Source: Gonium pectorale (lineage: Eukaryota > Chlorophyta > Chlorophyceae > Chlamydomonadales > Volvocaceae). Taken from it: a DNA stretch of 64,000 nucleotides. Position numbers and translations under genes: made by a program. Of the stretch, positions 47,997-58,947 are shown piece after piece. The stretch is taken from positions 842,028 to 906,027 of the forward strand of contig LSYV01000007.1 in assembly GCA_001584585.1 (NCBI GenBank). Direction: 5' to 3'. The notes beneath the pieces are model-generated. The model was not told the DNA's origin. It searched no databases and worked only from the letters and a program-made list of their open reading frames with translations. Numbering within the stretch: position 1 is the stretch's first letter; each line of letters begins with the position of its first letter.

Positions 47997-49127
47997 TGGG
48001 GCGTGCTCGGCGAGGACTGGGGCGGGGCAACGCAGGAGGAGGGCGCCATGGCACAATGGGAGGAGGCAATCTCAGTAGCAGCTATCGCGGAGGAAGGAGA
48101 GAGTGAGAGCTGGGTTTCCTGCAGTGCTGTGGTGTACTAGCAGGTGACTTTGAGCGTACTTAATAGTAGCAGAGCGGCTTGGGTATGCTGACGTCAATGC
48201 TTGGCAGGGGGGAAGCAGGACGTGTGGTCCGCAACTCCTGGCCTGCAGAAATTTGTGGCAGGTCAATGTGGCACGTAGCAGGAGTTACCAGCCCGTTCTG
48301 GTTTTAGTGGGTAAAGCCTTGGTCATAGGTCGCTGATGTCCATCTTTGCATACTCTGCCACGCAGCTCCTTGGACTTGGTGCCAATGATGCATGTCCAGA
48401 CCAACTGGGTGTGCTGAACGCTCGCGTGGTTTCGATTGTCATCTGCGATTTCGTGTCTCAAGTTCAGGTACCCGCTGTGTGCGGCTTCACGCGCCAGGCG
48501 CGTCCCACTATGTTTTGTCAGCATCGCCTTTGACTTCATTAGTCTCTGTGCGGTGGTCGCTAATGCTTTTTTCGGGCTTGTCCTTCATGTCCAGCAGATG
48601 CCGGGCTGAATGGCATGTCAGTTTTGGACTGTACAAGGGGCCTGACCTAGAGTATTTGCAGGCTAGGTGACTGTCTGGCAGGCGGATTCTTGGGGTCCCG
48701 ATTGGGGCTCTCCAACTATTCGTACATAGGTCGCTGTGCTTTGGCGGTGGTAGATAACAGCCGATTCAGCGTGTGGGCGGCCGACACCCGGCTGTTCCCG
48801 GGCTTCCAAGAGCTGCAGAATGGCGCATGCCTGCCGCGCCCTGTGTGGTATGGGTGCTTAGATTGACCGCTACGGGATCGTCAAGGCGTACGTCTGTTCA
48901 TTGTCATTAGCAGATTCTGCCGTAGGAAGATGTTCCTTTGGCCCCGATGTCACCACTCCAGTCTTTCAGCACTCTGTAGCTCCCGCACTTCGCACTCTGG
49001 CTGATGCGGGGTCCGAACGAGTGAGTGGAGCGCTGAGGAGTGCGGGCATTGCGGATTGGGGAGAAGGATTGTTGGGTGAGCTAGGTGCTTAGTAAGCTAG
49101 GCCACTTGATAAGGGACCGTTTGCGGG

Positions 49128-49132
49128 TGTAA
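49128..49132 (+). terminator. Candidate TGTAA poly(A) signal of the MIF4G gene
   Basis: Plus-strand TGTAA about 1.1 kb after the stop. The distance is long, so assignment is tentative. Confidence 0.25.
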
Positions 49133-49530
49133 CTGGTGCAAGCTACGAGCTGAAGGCGCTTCACCACAACATTCCTGCCCCACGCCAGGTTTCAATTTAT
49201 TAGCCCTGCCAGGCACGCGTTCACTGGCACGTGCCCGTGAATAACAGCCAGCTGCCATGCGCAACGTGCATAACAGAGCAGAGCTGCTCTGGTGCATAAC
49301 CAGTGAGACCCCGTCATACCCCACACATTTAGCTGAGAGTTGTAATTGGTTCTGTGATTGTGTACAGACCTTCAAATTGGAGCGGGAGAGACTTCATTGA
49401 GGGTAAAGATGTGACGCATGACGGTCTTGCACTCGGCCCCGAACGCTCACAGAGGCTACAATGCGCAGGCATGGGCATCCATAAGGAAAATGTCTTTCTC
49501 GGAGGCCATTTCCTTAAAAATTTCTTCCAG

Positions 49531-49588
49531 GGGCTCCCGCCCCCGGACCCCCGGCTGGGGGGACACCCCCCAGACCCCCCGGGAGGGG
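49531..49588. repeat. GC-rich palindromic interspersed-type repeat
   Basis: A run of cccccgg/ccgggagggg blocks (gctcccgcccccggaccccc then ctggggggacaccccccaga) forms nested inverted repeats able to fold into hairpins. Similar C/G blocks are commonly scattered in volvocine intergenic DNA; identity to a named family is not established. Confidence 0.5.
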
Positions 49589-49811
49589 ATTTCGGACATT
49601 CAGGACCAGCTGCCAAAAATACGGGCTTGCCGACCTCTGGACTTCAAGGAACCGGCGGTTAGCCGTTGCACGCCCGGTCTTGGCAGGACCAATGATACGG
49701 TAGACTCAACACCTATAATGAGCAACCTACAAGCAACTCCTGAGCGTTGTTGGCATGTGAAACTCTAGTTACTCACAAGTCTGCCGCAGCAGTCCTCCGC
49801 GTTGCTGCGTT

Positions 49812-52800
49812 ATGGCTGAGCTGGGACAGCTAGAACGTGCAAAACGTCGAAAGCTACAGGACGCATACGCAGACCTGCGTCCCGATGGCGTCCGCGATGA
49901 TAGACAGGCAAGTTCCTGCTGGCCGTTTAAGCCCACCACCCGGATGTTATGGCTAGTACAGGGGGGCCTCCTTGGCGCGTCTCGACTGAATGAGTAGGTT
50001 AGTACGGGGTTCTCCTCTGGGCAGGCATCCCTGCCTTCGGTCGGAGGGGTTGGCTGCGCTCGCACGAAGTTAGTAGGGCAACTCTCTACGATACTGCCGT
50101 TCTCGTGACACTTCACAGGTGGGGCTTCGGATGCTTCTCCTCGGCGCCGCGGCGGACGCAGGCCTTCCTAGCAGGAGCCCCCGCGCGGTACGGGAGGTCG
50201 CTGCGACTGCGACGGCCTCCATTGCGGCCGTCAGCAGCCCTCCTGGCCGCACGACGGGTGCGTACGGGGCATGTGAAGCCCCAGTCTTGCATATCAACTG
50301 TGGACGCGGCACATCGATGCGTGAGCGCATTACATAACTAAACCAGCAGTCGCATCCTCGCTGCCGTGCTGTAAGCCGGACCCTCCTGGCCGACTCGTTA
50401 TTTTCGCCGTCCAGCAGGACCGCGCCCACACATGATCCATAGCGCTAGCACCGGCCTAGCGAGCGGCCCCGGCGCCGCCCCGCAGCGCTGCTTGAGCGCG
50501 CCTACCCGCGGGCTGCACCCAGCGCCGTTCGTCAGGAGCACAGCCAGCCCCAGCGTGGGGCGCCATCTGCGGAACGCCGAGCCCGGGAACCTTGTGCGGG
50601 CGCCGCCTCCCGGTCCCATGGAAGGCGGCTTCCTGCCTGACATGGATCCGCTGAAGCGCCTCAGCAGGCTCCCGGGATTGCTGGCCGGGCCTTCCGGTGC
50701 CGCAGCCGGCGCCACCAGTGTAGGGGCCTCAGCCGTTTCTCCCACTGGCGTACTGGGCAGCAGCGCTGCGGGTGAGCAGAGGCGAGCTGCAGGGACCGCC
50801 GCAGCCGCCCGCGGCGGCGGATCCGCAGCGCCGGCAGCGCAGACCGCAAGTGTACGGCAGCATGGTAGTAATACGCAGACGGACGAGTACGACGAGCTGC
50901 TGGCGGCGGTGGACGTCCCGAGCGAAGTGGAGCTGGCCCTGATGTCCATAAAGTGGGCGATAGACCTTTGTGTGCGGCAGATTGGTACCGTACGCGGATT
51001 GGAACTATGAACTTGGAAGCCACATGCTCAATCGCCGTGTGCGCCGTGGGCACATTGATAGCAAAGCGGCTCTGCCTTCGTGCAGGGCCGACTTGCGGTC
51101 GCATCCCGCCTCCTCCGACCTGCCGCCGCTGGCGCTCCGAAGCCAACTATCGGCGATGCTGCCCGACCGTACGACAATCGACCGACAGTTGGACGAGCAA
51201 CAGCGCGCCAACCGAGTGCGCGTCTTTAAGCTGCCGACTGGTGGGGACCCTTTATGCGCACCTGCGTTATCTCTTTGTCAACGAAGGCCTGTGATTATGC
51301 TGGGAGCTGAGCGCCACGCTGTCGGACCGGAGGGCGGAGGGCAACGTGCGGGCCGCTGAAGCTATGCTGTGCGCTCTACCGCGCTGCATGCCCCGCGCGC
51401 AGGAACGGACGAGTTTGGCATCCTCACCACCGCCGACTATCGAGCGCTGATACGCGAGGCAGTGGACTCCGCAGCCGCCAGCGCCGTGGCATGCTCATTG
51501 CCGAGCTCCATGCCCCCATCCACGCGTGCGCTTTCGGCACCCGCGGCGCTCGGCAGCGGCACCGCCAATCATGCGCTAGCCGGCCTTGCCGGACGCTGCG
51601 TGTCCGGGACGGGCGCCTATGGCGATGCAGAGCCAGCGGGCGGTGCCGGGCGCAGGAGCGGCGGCGGCCGGCCGAGCAAGTGGCACGTCGCCTGTGAGGC
51701 GTTTCTGAGCGGGGTCGTTGACCGTTTCACGGAGTTCCAGCTGTCTCACACCCACATGGTCCACCTCTTGGCGACGGCGCCCAGCAACGCGCAGCCCCGA
51801 CAGCATGCATCGCACGCGCCGCCGCAGCAGTCGGTGCTTCGGGCTCGCCCGAGCGAGGGAGCGCCGGGTGCTGGGCCTTCGCCAGAGTCAGTTGAGGAAC
51901 AGGTGAGCAGGGCTCCGCCTAGTTGTGCCCGCGTCACATGCATATCCTTGGCCTGTTGATGCGGCCGCCAGCACCCGTCGGTGTGTCCCAACAACACGTC
52001 AGACCCTGGCTCTGTACAACCCCTGGGTTCGCCACAGCTGAGCCTGCTGCTGAACCTGGGTTGCGTGGCGCGGCACACGGACGGCGACGCGGACGCGCTG
52101 GTGCTCGCGGTGCCTGGCGCGGGGAAACTGGTGAAGGTGAGGGCGTCAGGGGCCGGTGGGCCAGGGAGTCCATGACCGTGCACTGAGTGCAAAGGCGTGC
52201 TCGAAACACTGGAACGAAGGCAAGCAGGCTCTAGCATGTCGTGTGTGTGTGGACGCGGTGCGCTAGAGGCCGGGTTGCGAAGCCAGTGGCGGGTTGGATT
52301 CGCTTGCCAGCCGTGCACACTGATTGGCGCGGGCCACTCCCTGCCTAGCGTGGTTGCTTAGGCCTTTCTATACCTCTTGCGATCTGGCGATTGCCCTGCC
52401 GCCACTTGGCTGCCCCTGTGCCGTTGGCGTAGGCTGTGCTTGGAGGCCGGAAGGAGCTGACGACGTGGCTATCGAAGCGTCAGCATCGGGAGGCTCCGGA
52501 GGAGCAGGTACTTGCGGTTCACACTACTGCCCCTTTGCTGCGCATTTCCATGGAGGACGGAGAGGGCGGGTACTCCTTCAGGACTTCGGACGGCAGCATG
52601 GGCTTGTGCAGATGCTAGGCTCTGAGGACTTACTCTAGGGCCGCAGCCTTCTCTTGCCCACTGTAAACCCGAGGTATGCGGGGCCCTTGTCCCTTGCCGT
52701 ACTAGATATGCAAACTCAAGCTACGCAGCAGCTGCCTGCCGGCCAGCTACCACGTCAAGGACCTGGTGGGCCGCGGCGCGGCGGCGCGGCTCAACAGCAC

Positions 52801-52840
52801 GTCGGGGCCCATGGTCCGCCTGACGGGGAGCAAGCGGTGA
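49812..52840 (+). CDS. STK19: STK19-like winged-helix protein
   Basis: Exons 49812-49907, 50119-50257, 50415-50984, about 51067-51240, 51403-51902, 52038-52136, 52433-52507 and 52721-52840; about 590 residues. STK19 landmarks in order: LPPLALRSQLSAMLPDRTTI, DRQLDEQQRANRVRVFKL, DEFGILTTADYRALI, LLNLGCVARHT, LVLAVPGAGKLVK, VLGGRKELTTWL, and SYHVKDLVGRGAAARL with a terminal STSGPMVRLT. Despite its name, human STK19 is a DNA-binding winged-helix protein now placed in transcription-coupled repair. About 220 residues of Ala/Gly/Pro-rich sequence precede the conserved core, much longer than in animals. A second low-complexity insert (51480-51680) follows DYRALI. Intron 1 has a GC donor (CAG/GCAAGT, 49908). 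The acceptor of exon 4 is uncertain: the obvious one at 51076 breaks frame. Confidence 0.85.
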
Positions 52841-53417
52841 TGGCGAAGTGGTTTGTGCGCATATCAAGGCAGGTAAATTTGTCGGACATCCAGAAGCATT
52901 GCGGGGCTTGTGGGGAGGGGTAGCCTGGCGCGAGCCAGGCCACCCATGGCGTGGAGCGAGCTGGGTCGCAGATGGCGTCCAAGCGACCGAGTGCGCCTGC
53001 GGGGCCACGTACAATGTATTCATGCGATGGGAGTGATTCAGCAAACGGGAGGACTTACAGTGTCAAACGGGAGGTCTTACAGTGTCAAACGGGAGGACTT
53101 ACAGTGTCAAAAGGAGTGCAGTCGTATTGGGAATGGGGTGCGCGCGGTCAGCAACTACGGCAACACTTTGCTGGAATCGCCCCTGATGCGATAAGTCTGG
53201 GGCCGCCCACCACAACTGCGGAAATGCATGCCACGCGGGGGCAAAACTTGTCTGCTGCGGGGCTGCCCCCTTGTCGCGGGGGCAAAACTGGTGTCGTGTG
53301 ACATTGACCAGACTCTGCATCAGGTGGTGAATAAGTGCCTGGATGGGGAGCGGGGGTTGGGTATGTGAACCCCCTATCTAGTTTCCCTACGGCCCCCGTG
53401 GGTGCAGCGTTTCCTGC
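52841..53417. other. Intergenic with short tandem repeat
   Basis: STK19-like 3' flank. Besides the 22-base tandem repeat, a gcgggggcaaaact motif appears twice (near 53235 and 53277). No gene. Confidence 0.45.
53043..53108. repeat. 22-base tandem repeat, 3 copies
   Basis: Unit aaacgggaggacttacagtgtc, three copies head to tail. The middle copy has one a-to-t change; a fourth copy decays after five bases. Non-coding. Confidence 0.9.
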
Positions 53418-53740
53418 TTGGGTCCCATGATGCGTCTGAAGGTGCGGTGCAGGATCATTGATTTATTGTTGCACTGGACGCGGCTAGGCGCCCTGGGCGC
53501 CTGCTCGCGGCTGTGGGAGACGTTGCATGAGGAGGGGGGCTGTGGCGGCGCGGTCCGCGCCTGCTGCCGCGAGTGCCGCCGGCTGTTCGACCTGCACTGC
53601 ACGGAGCTGCACTTGGCCTGGCCGCTGGAGGGGCCGATGCTGCAGCTGAACCGCCGCGGCGTGGCGGCCCTGAGGCACATGCTGGCTCGGGGCTGCGCGC
53701 CGGCTCGCTTTAATTTCATCATTTGCCGGATTGGACGACG
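53418..53740 (+). pseudogene. LRR family copy C: exon 1 fragment only
   Basis: Open frame matching copy A exon 1 closely (GALGACSRLWETLHEEGG, VRACCRECRRLFDLH, GVAALRHMLARGCAPAR). Homology stops after ARFNFII, where the conserved donor should be. No further family exons follow before copy D. Start and regulation not evident, so it reads as a fragment left by duplication or deletion rather than a gene. Confidence 0.75.
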
Positions 53741-54959
53741 ATCAGCTGGACGTCCCCAGCCCATGGTACGATGGAGTCAGTCGGGCTCATTTGGTGGAAC
53801 GGATAACAGGGAGGAGAGTCGAGAAGGGCGCACGGAGGGACAAACAGCCCTCTCTCCGCGGGCCCCACCTAGGACACCGCCTCCCGCCGCCGGACACTTT
53901 AAGTTTGGCACTAAGTCATCACCGAAAGCCTGCCCTAACTATGTCGCACCACGGAAGCCAAGACCCAACACCGGCGACACGTACACGAGGAGGAGCCCTG
54001 AGCCTAAGGGCCCTGAAATATCCAGCCCCATCAATCATACCGTTTGCATCGCCTGCATCTGTTCACACGTGCTTAAACGGCGATCCCGGACGCTTTTCCC
54101 GCTCACGATCCCGCTTGTCCCCCGAGCTCCCTGACCCGTCACCCATAGGCCGCACGTATGGTGGGGTCGGCACTGTTCATGCCCTGGCTGAGGAATGAAC
54201 CGCCGATATGCCCGAGCCGGCCTCCATCGCATGCCGGCGCGCCGCAGATGCACAGGCCGGGATGGGAGCTCTTAGCGCAGCGCCTGCCGGGACCGCGGGT
54301 AGGAGGTCGCCGGGCCCGAAGTGCGCAGGCACGCCGTGGCACTAGCGCGGCCGCATGCAGGTGGCTTCGGAGGCCCCAAACTTGCTGCAGAGGCCGCATT
54401 CACCACAGAACGCGCCTCGGTCATGCAGGCGGTTGCCCTAACCAGTCAATCCCCGGATACTAGCCGAAATTGAGACGGGGAAACGTTGTCATAGTTCAGT
54501 CGCTCGCAATGGTACAAAACGCTGAATGGCACACCTGAGACCGTTGCGCAGACGGTTGGTACCGACTATGACCCACGGGACACATGCACATGTCCGCCTC
54601 GCCAAGCAGTCGCGTCGGCTCATGGGCCTGCCTGGGCGATCGGAAAATATACACTGAAGTCATAAGTGGTATGTAGAAATGTCAGAATGCAGATCAGGCG
54701 CTCCGAGGACTTCTGATGCGAGCGACGGTTTGAAGCCGGCGAGAAGGCGAGCGGGCCTCGACTCGCGCGCAGTTAGCGCGGTTTCTGCTGGGATCCTACT
54801 CATTGGTTTGGAACCAAACGAACCAGAGCGGAGCCATCCAACGAGCCATCCGCACGCACTTGCTATGTGCGCCCTGCTTTCGTCGGACCGATCCTGCCCC
54901 CTCCCGCCAGTGTCGCATGGCACACAGCATGGCACACGGCACGGAGGATTCCGCGGCCC
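53741..54959. other. Spacer between LRR fragments C and D
   Basis: About 1.2 kb with no LRR-family exon and no other recognisable gene or repeat. Confidence 0.4.
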
Positions 54960-57900
54960 CGCGAGAATCCGCGCCGGGCTTCTTTGACGCCCTGCGCGCC
55001 TGCGGGAATCGCTCCGTGATGCGCGTCGCGGCGGCGCCGTCCGCACCTGCTGCCGCGAGTGCTGCAAATTGCTCGACCTGCACTGCACGGACCTGCACTT
55101 CGGCTGGCCACTGGAGGGGCGGGCGCTGCCGCTGAATGGTCGCGGCGTGGCGGCCCTGAGGCGCATGCTGGCTCACGGCTGTGCGCCGGCCCGCCTCACC
55201 ATCACGTTTGGCGGGTCGGCAGGCGACCGACAACATGACCTGGCGCTTACGTAAGGCGGTCGGGTGGTGTAGGTGGTGGTGGTGGTGGTGGGCGCTGCTG
55301 TAGCCACGTGAGCCGCATGGTTGCAGTGCGCACGGTAGCTGTTGTCGTGGGTTTGGGGTGGGGCCGAGGGCGGAGGGTCCGACTGAACTCTGTCTTGAAC
55401 GCTGCTTCCGTGTGGCCAGAAGTCGGGTCACGGAAAGCGCGGACGACACGGCACGACTAAAGGCCATTAGCGAGTCACCCTAACGGTTGCTGCCCCCACC
55501 CACCTCTGCGCGCCGCCCAGGCTGCAGATCATCCGCGCTGCCGGGGCCTCCGTCCGGCGGCTCACGGTGCAGGGCCATCTGCCGGGGCTGCTGCTGGCGG
55601 CCGGGCTGGACGCCGGGGTAACGCCGCGGCTGTCAGAATTGCGGCTCTTGCTCGATAGGCGCTGCGAGGACGACGGGGACGAGCAGGCCGCGTTCCATGT
55701 TGGCTGCGGCGATGCCGCGCCTGCGGACGCTGTGGCTGGCACTGGTCACCCCGGGCTGGCGGCCGCTGCTGGCCCGCCCCAGGCTGTGGCAGGGCCTGGC
55801 GGAGCTGCGGATGTGGGGAGGCGATGGACCCATCAAGAGAGCGGAGGTTGACGGTGAGCGCCGTGGCATCTGTTGCGCATGGATGTGCTGCGTCCAAGCC
55901 ACCAATGTTGCTGTGTCGAGGGTGTGTGGGGCTTTGCCTGCCAGAAGCATCCGGGTTCCCATGCGGCACACGAGGTCCGCCAGGTACCATCTCCCTCGGC
56001 TCAACCCAGGACCATTGTGCCCATCGCTCGCCCCTCCGCTGCAGGCGTGCTTCAAGTCCCCGAGATCGCCGCCCTGGCCTCCCTGACGGGCCTTACCAGC
56101 CTGCACCTCCTGGGCAGGTACCTCCTGCCCATGGGCGCAGAGCCCCTGGAGGCCCTCATCCGCCTCACGAACCTGCGCAGCCTTTCGTGGATGAAGCCTC
56201 GCCTTATGCGGCGCGTCTCCTTGTCATACATAAAGGAGTTCAAGCTCGACTACACCAGCACGTTTACTCTACCGCACACCTACGTCTAAGAGACGTTCCA
56301 GTTACTGTCGTACACCGCGGGCATGACCCAGCTGCGTTCGCTGGAGCTGCGCGGCCACTACCTGCCGTACGGCAACCTGTCCCAGCTGGCGTCGCTGCAC
56401 AGCGGCCTGACGCGCCTCCGCTTCGGGAACTTCTTCACGCCGGCGTTTGACACAACGCTTCACCGCCGCCGGAGCAGCCGAGGCCACTTGGCTCGTTCGA
56501 TGGCCCGGTGGGCGAGGCCGGCCGCGTTCCTCCGGCTGGCCCCGGAACTACGTACAGTGAAGCTCACCACTGTGGAGATGCTCCCGTGACGGGAGCTGGC
56601 ACACCTTCACCGGTTGCCAGTGGCTGCAGCCGGCTCTGCAGCCGGCGGTTCTCCAGGCCCCGATTCTCCCCCGCTGGACTTGCGCCTTGCAAATTACAAC
56701 AAGCCCGGAGATGAGCAAATGCTGTCGTTCGGGCTGATTGATACCCCGGGCGATCCCGACGGTGAGCTGCGCTGGGCATGCGGGCCCTGGCGGCGCTGCT
56801 GCTGGGGTCCAGCAGCGGCGGCGGCAGCGAGGCCCCTGGCAGCGCCGGCGGCGCCGGCGGCACCGCTGGCGGCGGGCAGGGGACACAAAGGCCGAGGCGG
56901 AGATCCCTCTGGTGTAGGGGGGGCCGCCGCGTGGCGGCCGCCACCCGGGGCTGAACGTTGCCGGCGTGGCTGAGCCGGGCAACGATTGGAGGAAGATGCG
57001 AGCGCATGTGGTGCCGGGTCCGCACCACGCCTGGCTGGCGGAGCTGCGGTTGCTTTACTCGCTCCGGCCGGTACCGGCCATGGCGGGCAGCCGAGCGCCG
57101 CTGATGCAGCACCTGCGCCTCAACTTGCTGGACCTGGGTGCCGGGGAACTGGAGCTGCTGGGGAGGTATGCCCGAGCTTGGAGGTGCGGCCGGCCTCCTG
57201 CGGTGCGGTGGACGATGTCTGGTGGGGTCACGATTCGCGGAGGCCACAGGAATCAGACGCGTGCGGCGAGCACAGGAATTGCGGCACACCTGTGAGGCAG
57301 CCTGCTCACAAGCCCAGCATGAATACTGCCCCAGCCCAACAGGGTCTGCACAGTCCTGATGACTTCGTCATCTGCCTCAGATAGCTGCGGACCCTGCCTC
57401 CATGTTCCTCATCCTCCCTCCCGCTGCAGTGGCCGCGCCTGCATGCCTGTGTCTTACCCGCGACGCACTTGCGCCACCTGGCGGCGCTGCGACGACTGCG
57501 CCAGCTGCAGCTGCTGCAGCCGGAGCTGGACTGGTGGCTTGGGGCGAAGGGCGCGGAGGAGGCGCTCACCGTACGTGCGGGGAAGGGCTGACTGCCTAAC
57601 GCGGGTGCGTAGTCTTCCCGTGAGACGACCTTCCGTCGCAGCAATGTGGCATACAGCCCTCGACCCCTATCTTATAGCAGCTGATCCGAAAGCAGTGCAA
57701 CCGTGCGGCCGCCACGCTGCACTGACCCAGCTCGCCGTCGTAACGGCCACCTCCTCGAGCTTACACCTACCTGACATGGCGCAATGCAAACTCCCTAACC
57801 CGCCACACAGGCCCAGTGCACGGCAGAGCCGGCACTCTCCGTGGTCTGGCTGGATAACGCGTGCCCGTGGGAGGACGAGCGCTACGCCGTGCCCGACCCG

Positions 57901-58281
57901 GCCGCCACCGCACGCCGGGGCACCGCGGCAGCGAAGCGCGGCGGGAGCGATCTGGAGGAGGCCCGCGCGGGCCAGGGCGATGACGAGGAGGCCGCTGCGC
58001 GGTATTCTGTCGCGGGCAAGCCATACCAGGAGCGCTGCCGTCTGGCGCGCGACAGGTGGCTCCGGGGCGGCGGCGAGGCGGCGGTGAGGTTCATGCTCGC
58101 TCGCGTGACGGCCACCGCCGCGGAGGTGCGGAGGGGGGGAGCGAGACTGAGGGTTGTGCTGGAGCCAATGAAGGGTGATCCTGAGCCGTCGACGTCTGAG
58201 GAGGAGTCCGAGCGGTCGCAGGAGGAGGAAGTCGAGGAGGAAGGCAGCAGAGGGGTGCCCGGGCCGCTGGAGCACTTATAG
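54960..58281 (+). pseudogene. LRR family copy D, nearly full length but broken
   Basis: All five copy A exons can be traced: ~54970-55250 (VRTCCRECCKLLDLH), 55524 onward (LTVQGHLPGLLLAAGLDAG), 56044-57180 (LASLTGLTSLHLLGRYLL; MTQLRSLELRGHYLPYGN), 57436-57570 (LRHLAALRRLRQLQLLQPEL) and 57811-58281 (DERYAVPDPAATARRG; RWLRGGGEAAVRFMLARV). Splice borders match A, including the ctgcag start of exon 2. Damage: frame break in exon 1 near 55010; TAA at 56287-56289; TGA at 56587-56589; a 10-base loss near 56778 that shifts frame (GELRWA then out of frame). Exon 5 remains open and ends in an acidic tail. Recently inactivated copy, or a gene whose exons are used differently; the first is more likely. 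Confidence 0.75.
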
Positions 58282-58947
58282 GGGCGGGAGGAAACCGTTG
58301 CTAGCGAGACCCGTCGGTCACCGCAAGGGGCAGACGGGCAGGGCTCGCGGCAGGCGGCTGAAGAGCCAAGTATGGGCCGTCATATCGGTTCGGCATTTGG
58401 GGCCAGGATCGTAAGCGCAGTATGCGCCCTGCCGTACGGGATCTGAGCCGTTGTGTGTGTACTTTAATACAGTGTGATAGGTAGGAACCAGGCTTCCAAG
58501 TGAGGCAGCGTGATGTGTCACGCCTGGGATCCCCAGGCGACCCGAGGGTCCTGGTCGCCAGCTGTTGTAACACGTCGTTGAAACCGAAAACCATATTTGA
58601 ACATCATGACTGCGTAATTTCAGGGCTATCGACCTGCGGCCATCAGCCCATCACTCCTGCAAAGCCAGCAGTTTGAATTGAACGAAGTCGGTTAAACGGG
58701 AGTTGGATCGCCAACAGCTCCCTTCTAGCCCTCCTACCTCTCAGCCTGCAAGACAGCATTATCCTGGCAATAACACTAAGCAAAACATGACACAGACGGG
58801 GTGGATTTCAATGCAATCTTCCACGTTGCTGAGCAGCAACACGCGCCGGTCCTGCCTAGGATTCGTCGGCCATACTCGGTCGCCATCGATGCCCTGCATT
58901 GCAAGGACAACGCGAGACGGGCAGAGGTGCGAGCGACATCCTCCGTA
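58282..58947. other. Intergenic: copy D 3' flank / SnoaL gene promoter
   Basis: No gene recognised. The frame of the downstream first exon is open upward to a stop at 58777 but has only a GTG at 58801, so the first ATG is at 58948. Confidence 0.45.

Larger units (their letters stand above)
47997..49811. other. 1.8 kb without a recognisable gene
   Basis: Probably MIF4G 3' UTR in its left part (TGTAA at 49128-49132) and the STK19-like promoter at the right. Contains a GC-rich palindromic repeat near 49531-49588. Open frames are short and resemble nothing. Confidence 0.45.

Noticed and set aside
58801..58947. Upstream extension of the SnoaL-like first exon
   Set aside because: Begins only with GTG; first ATG in frame is 58948.
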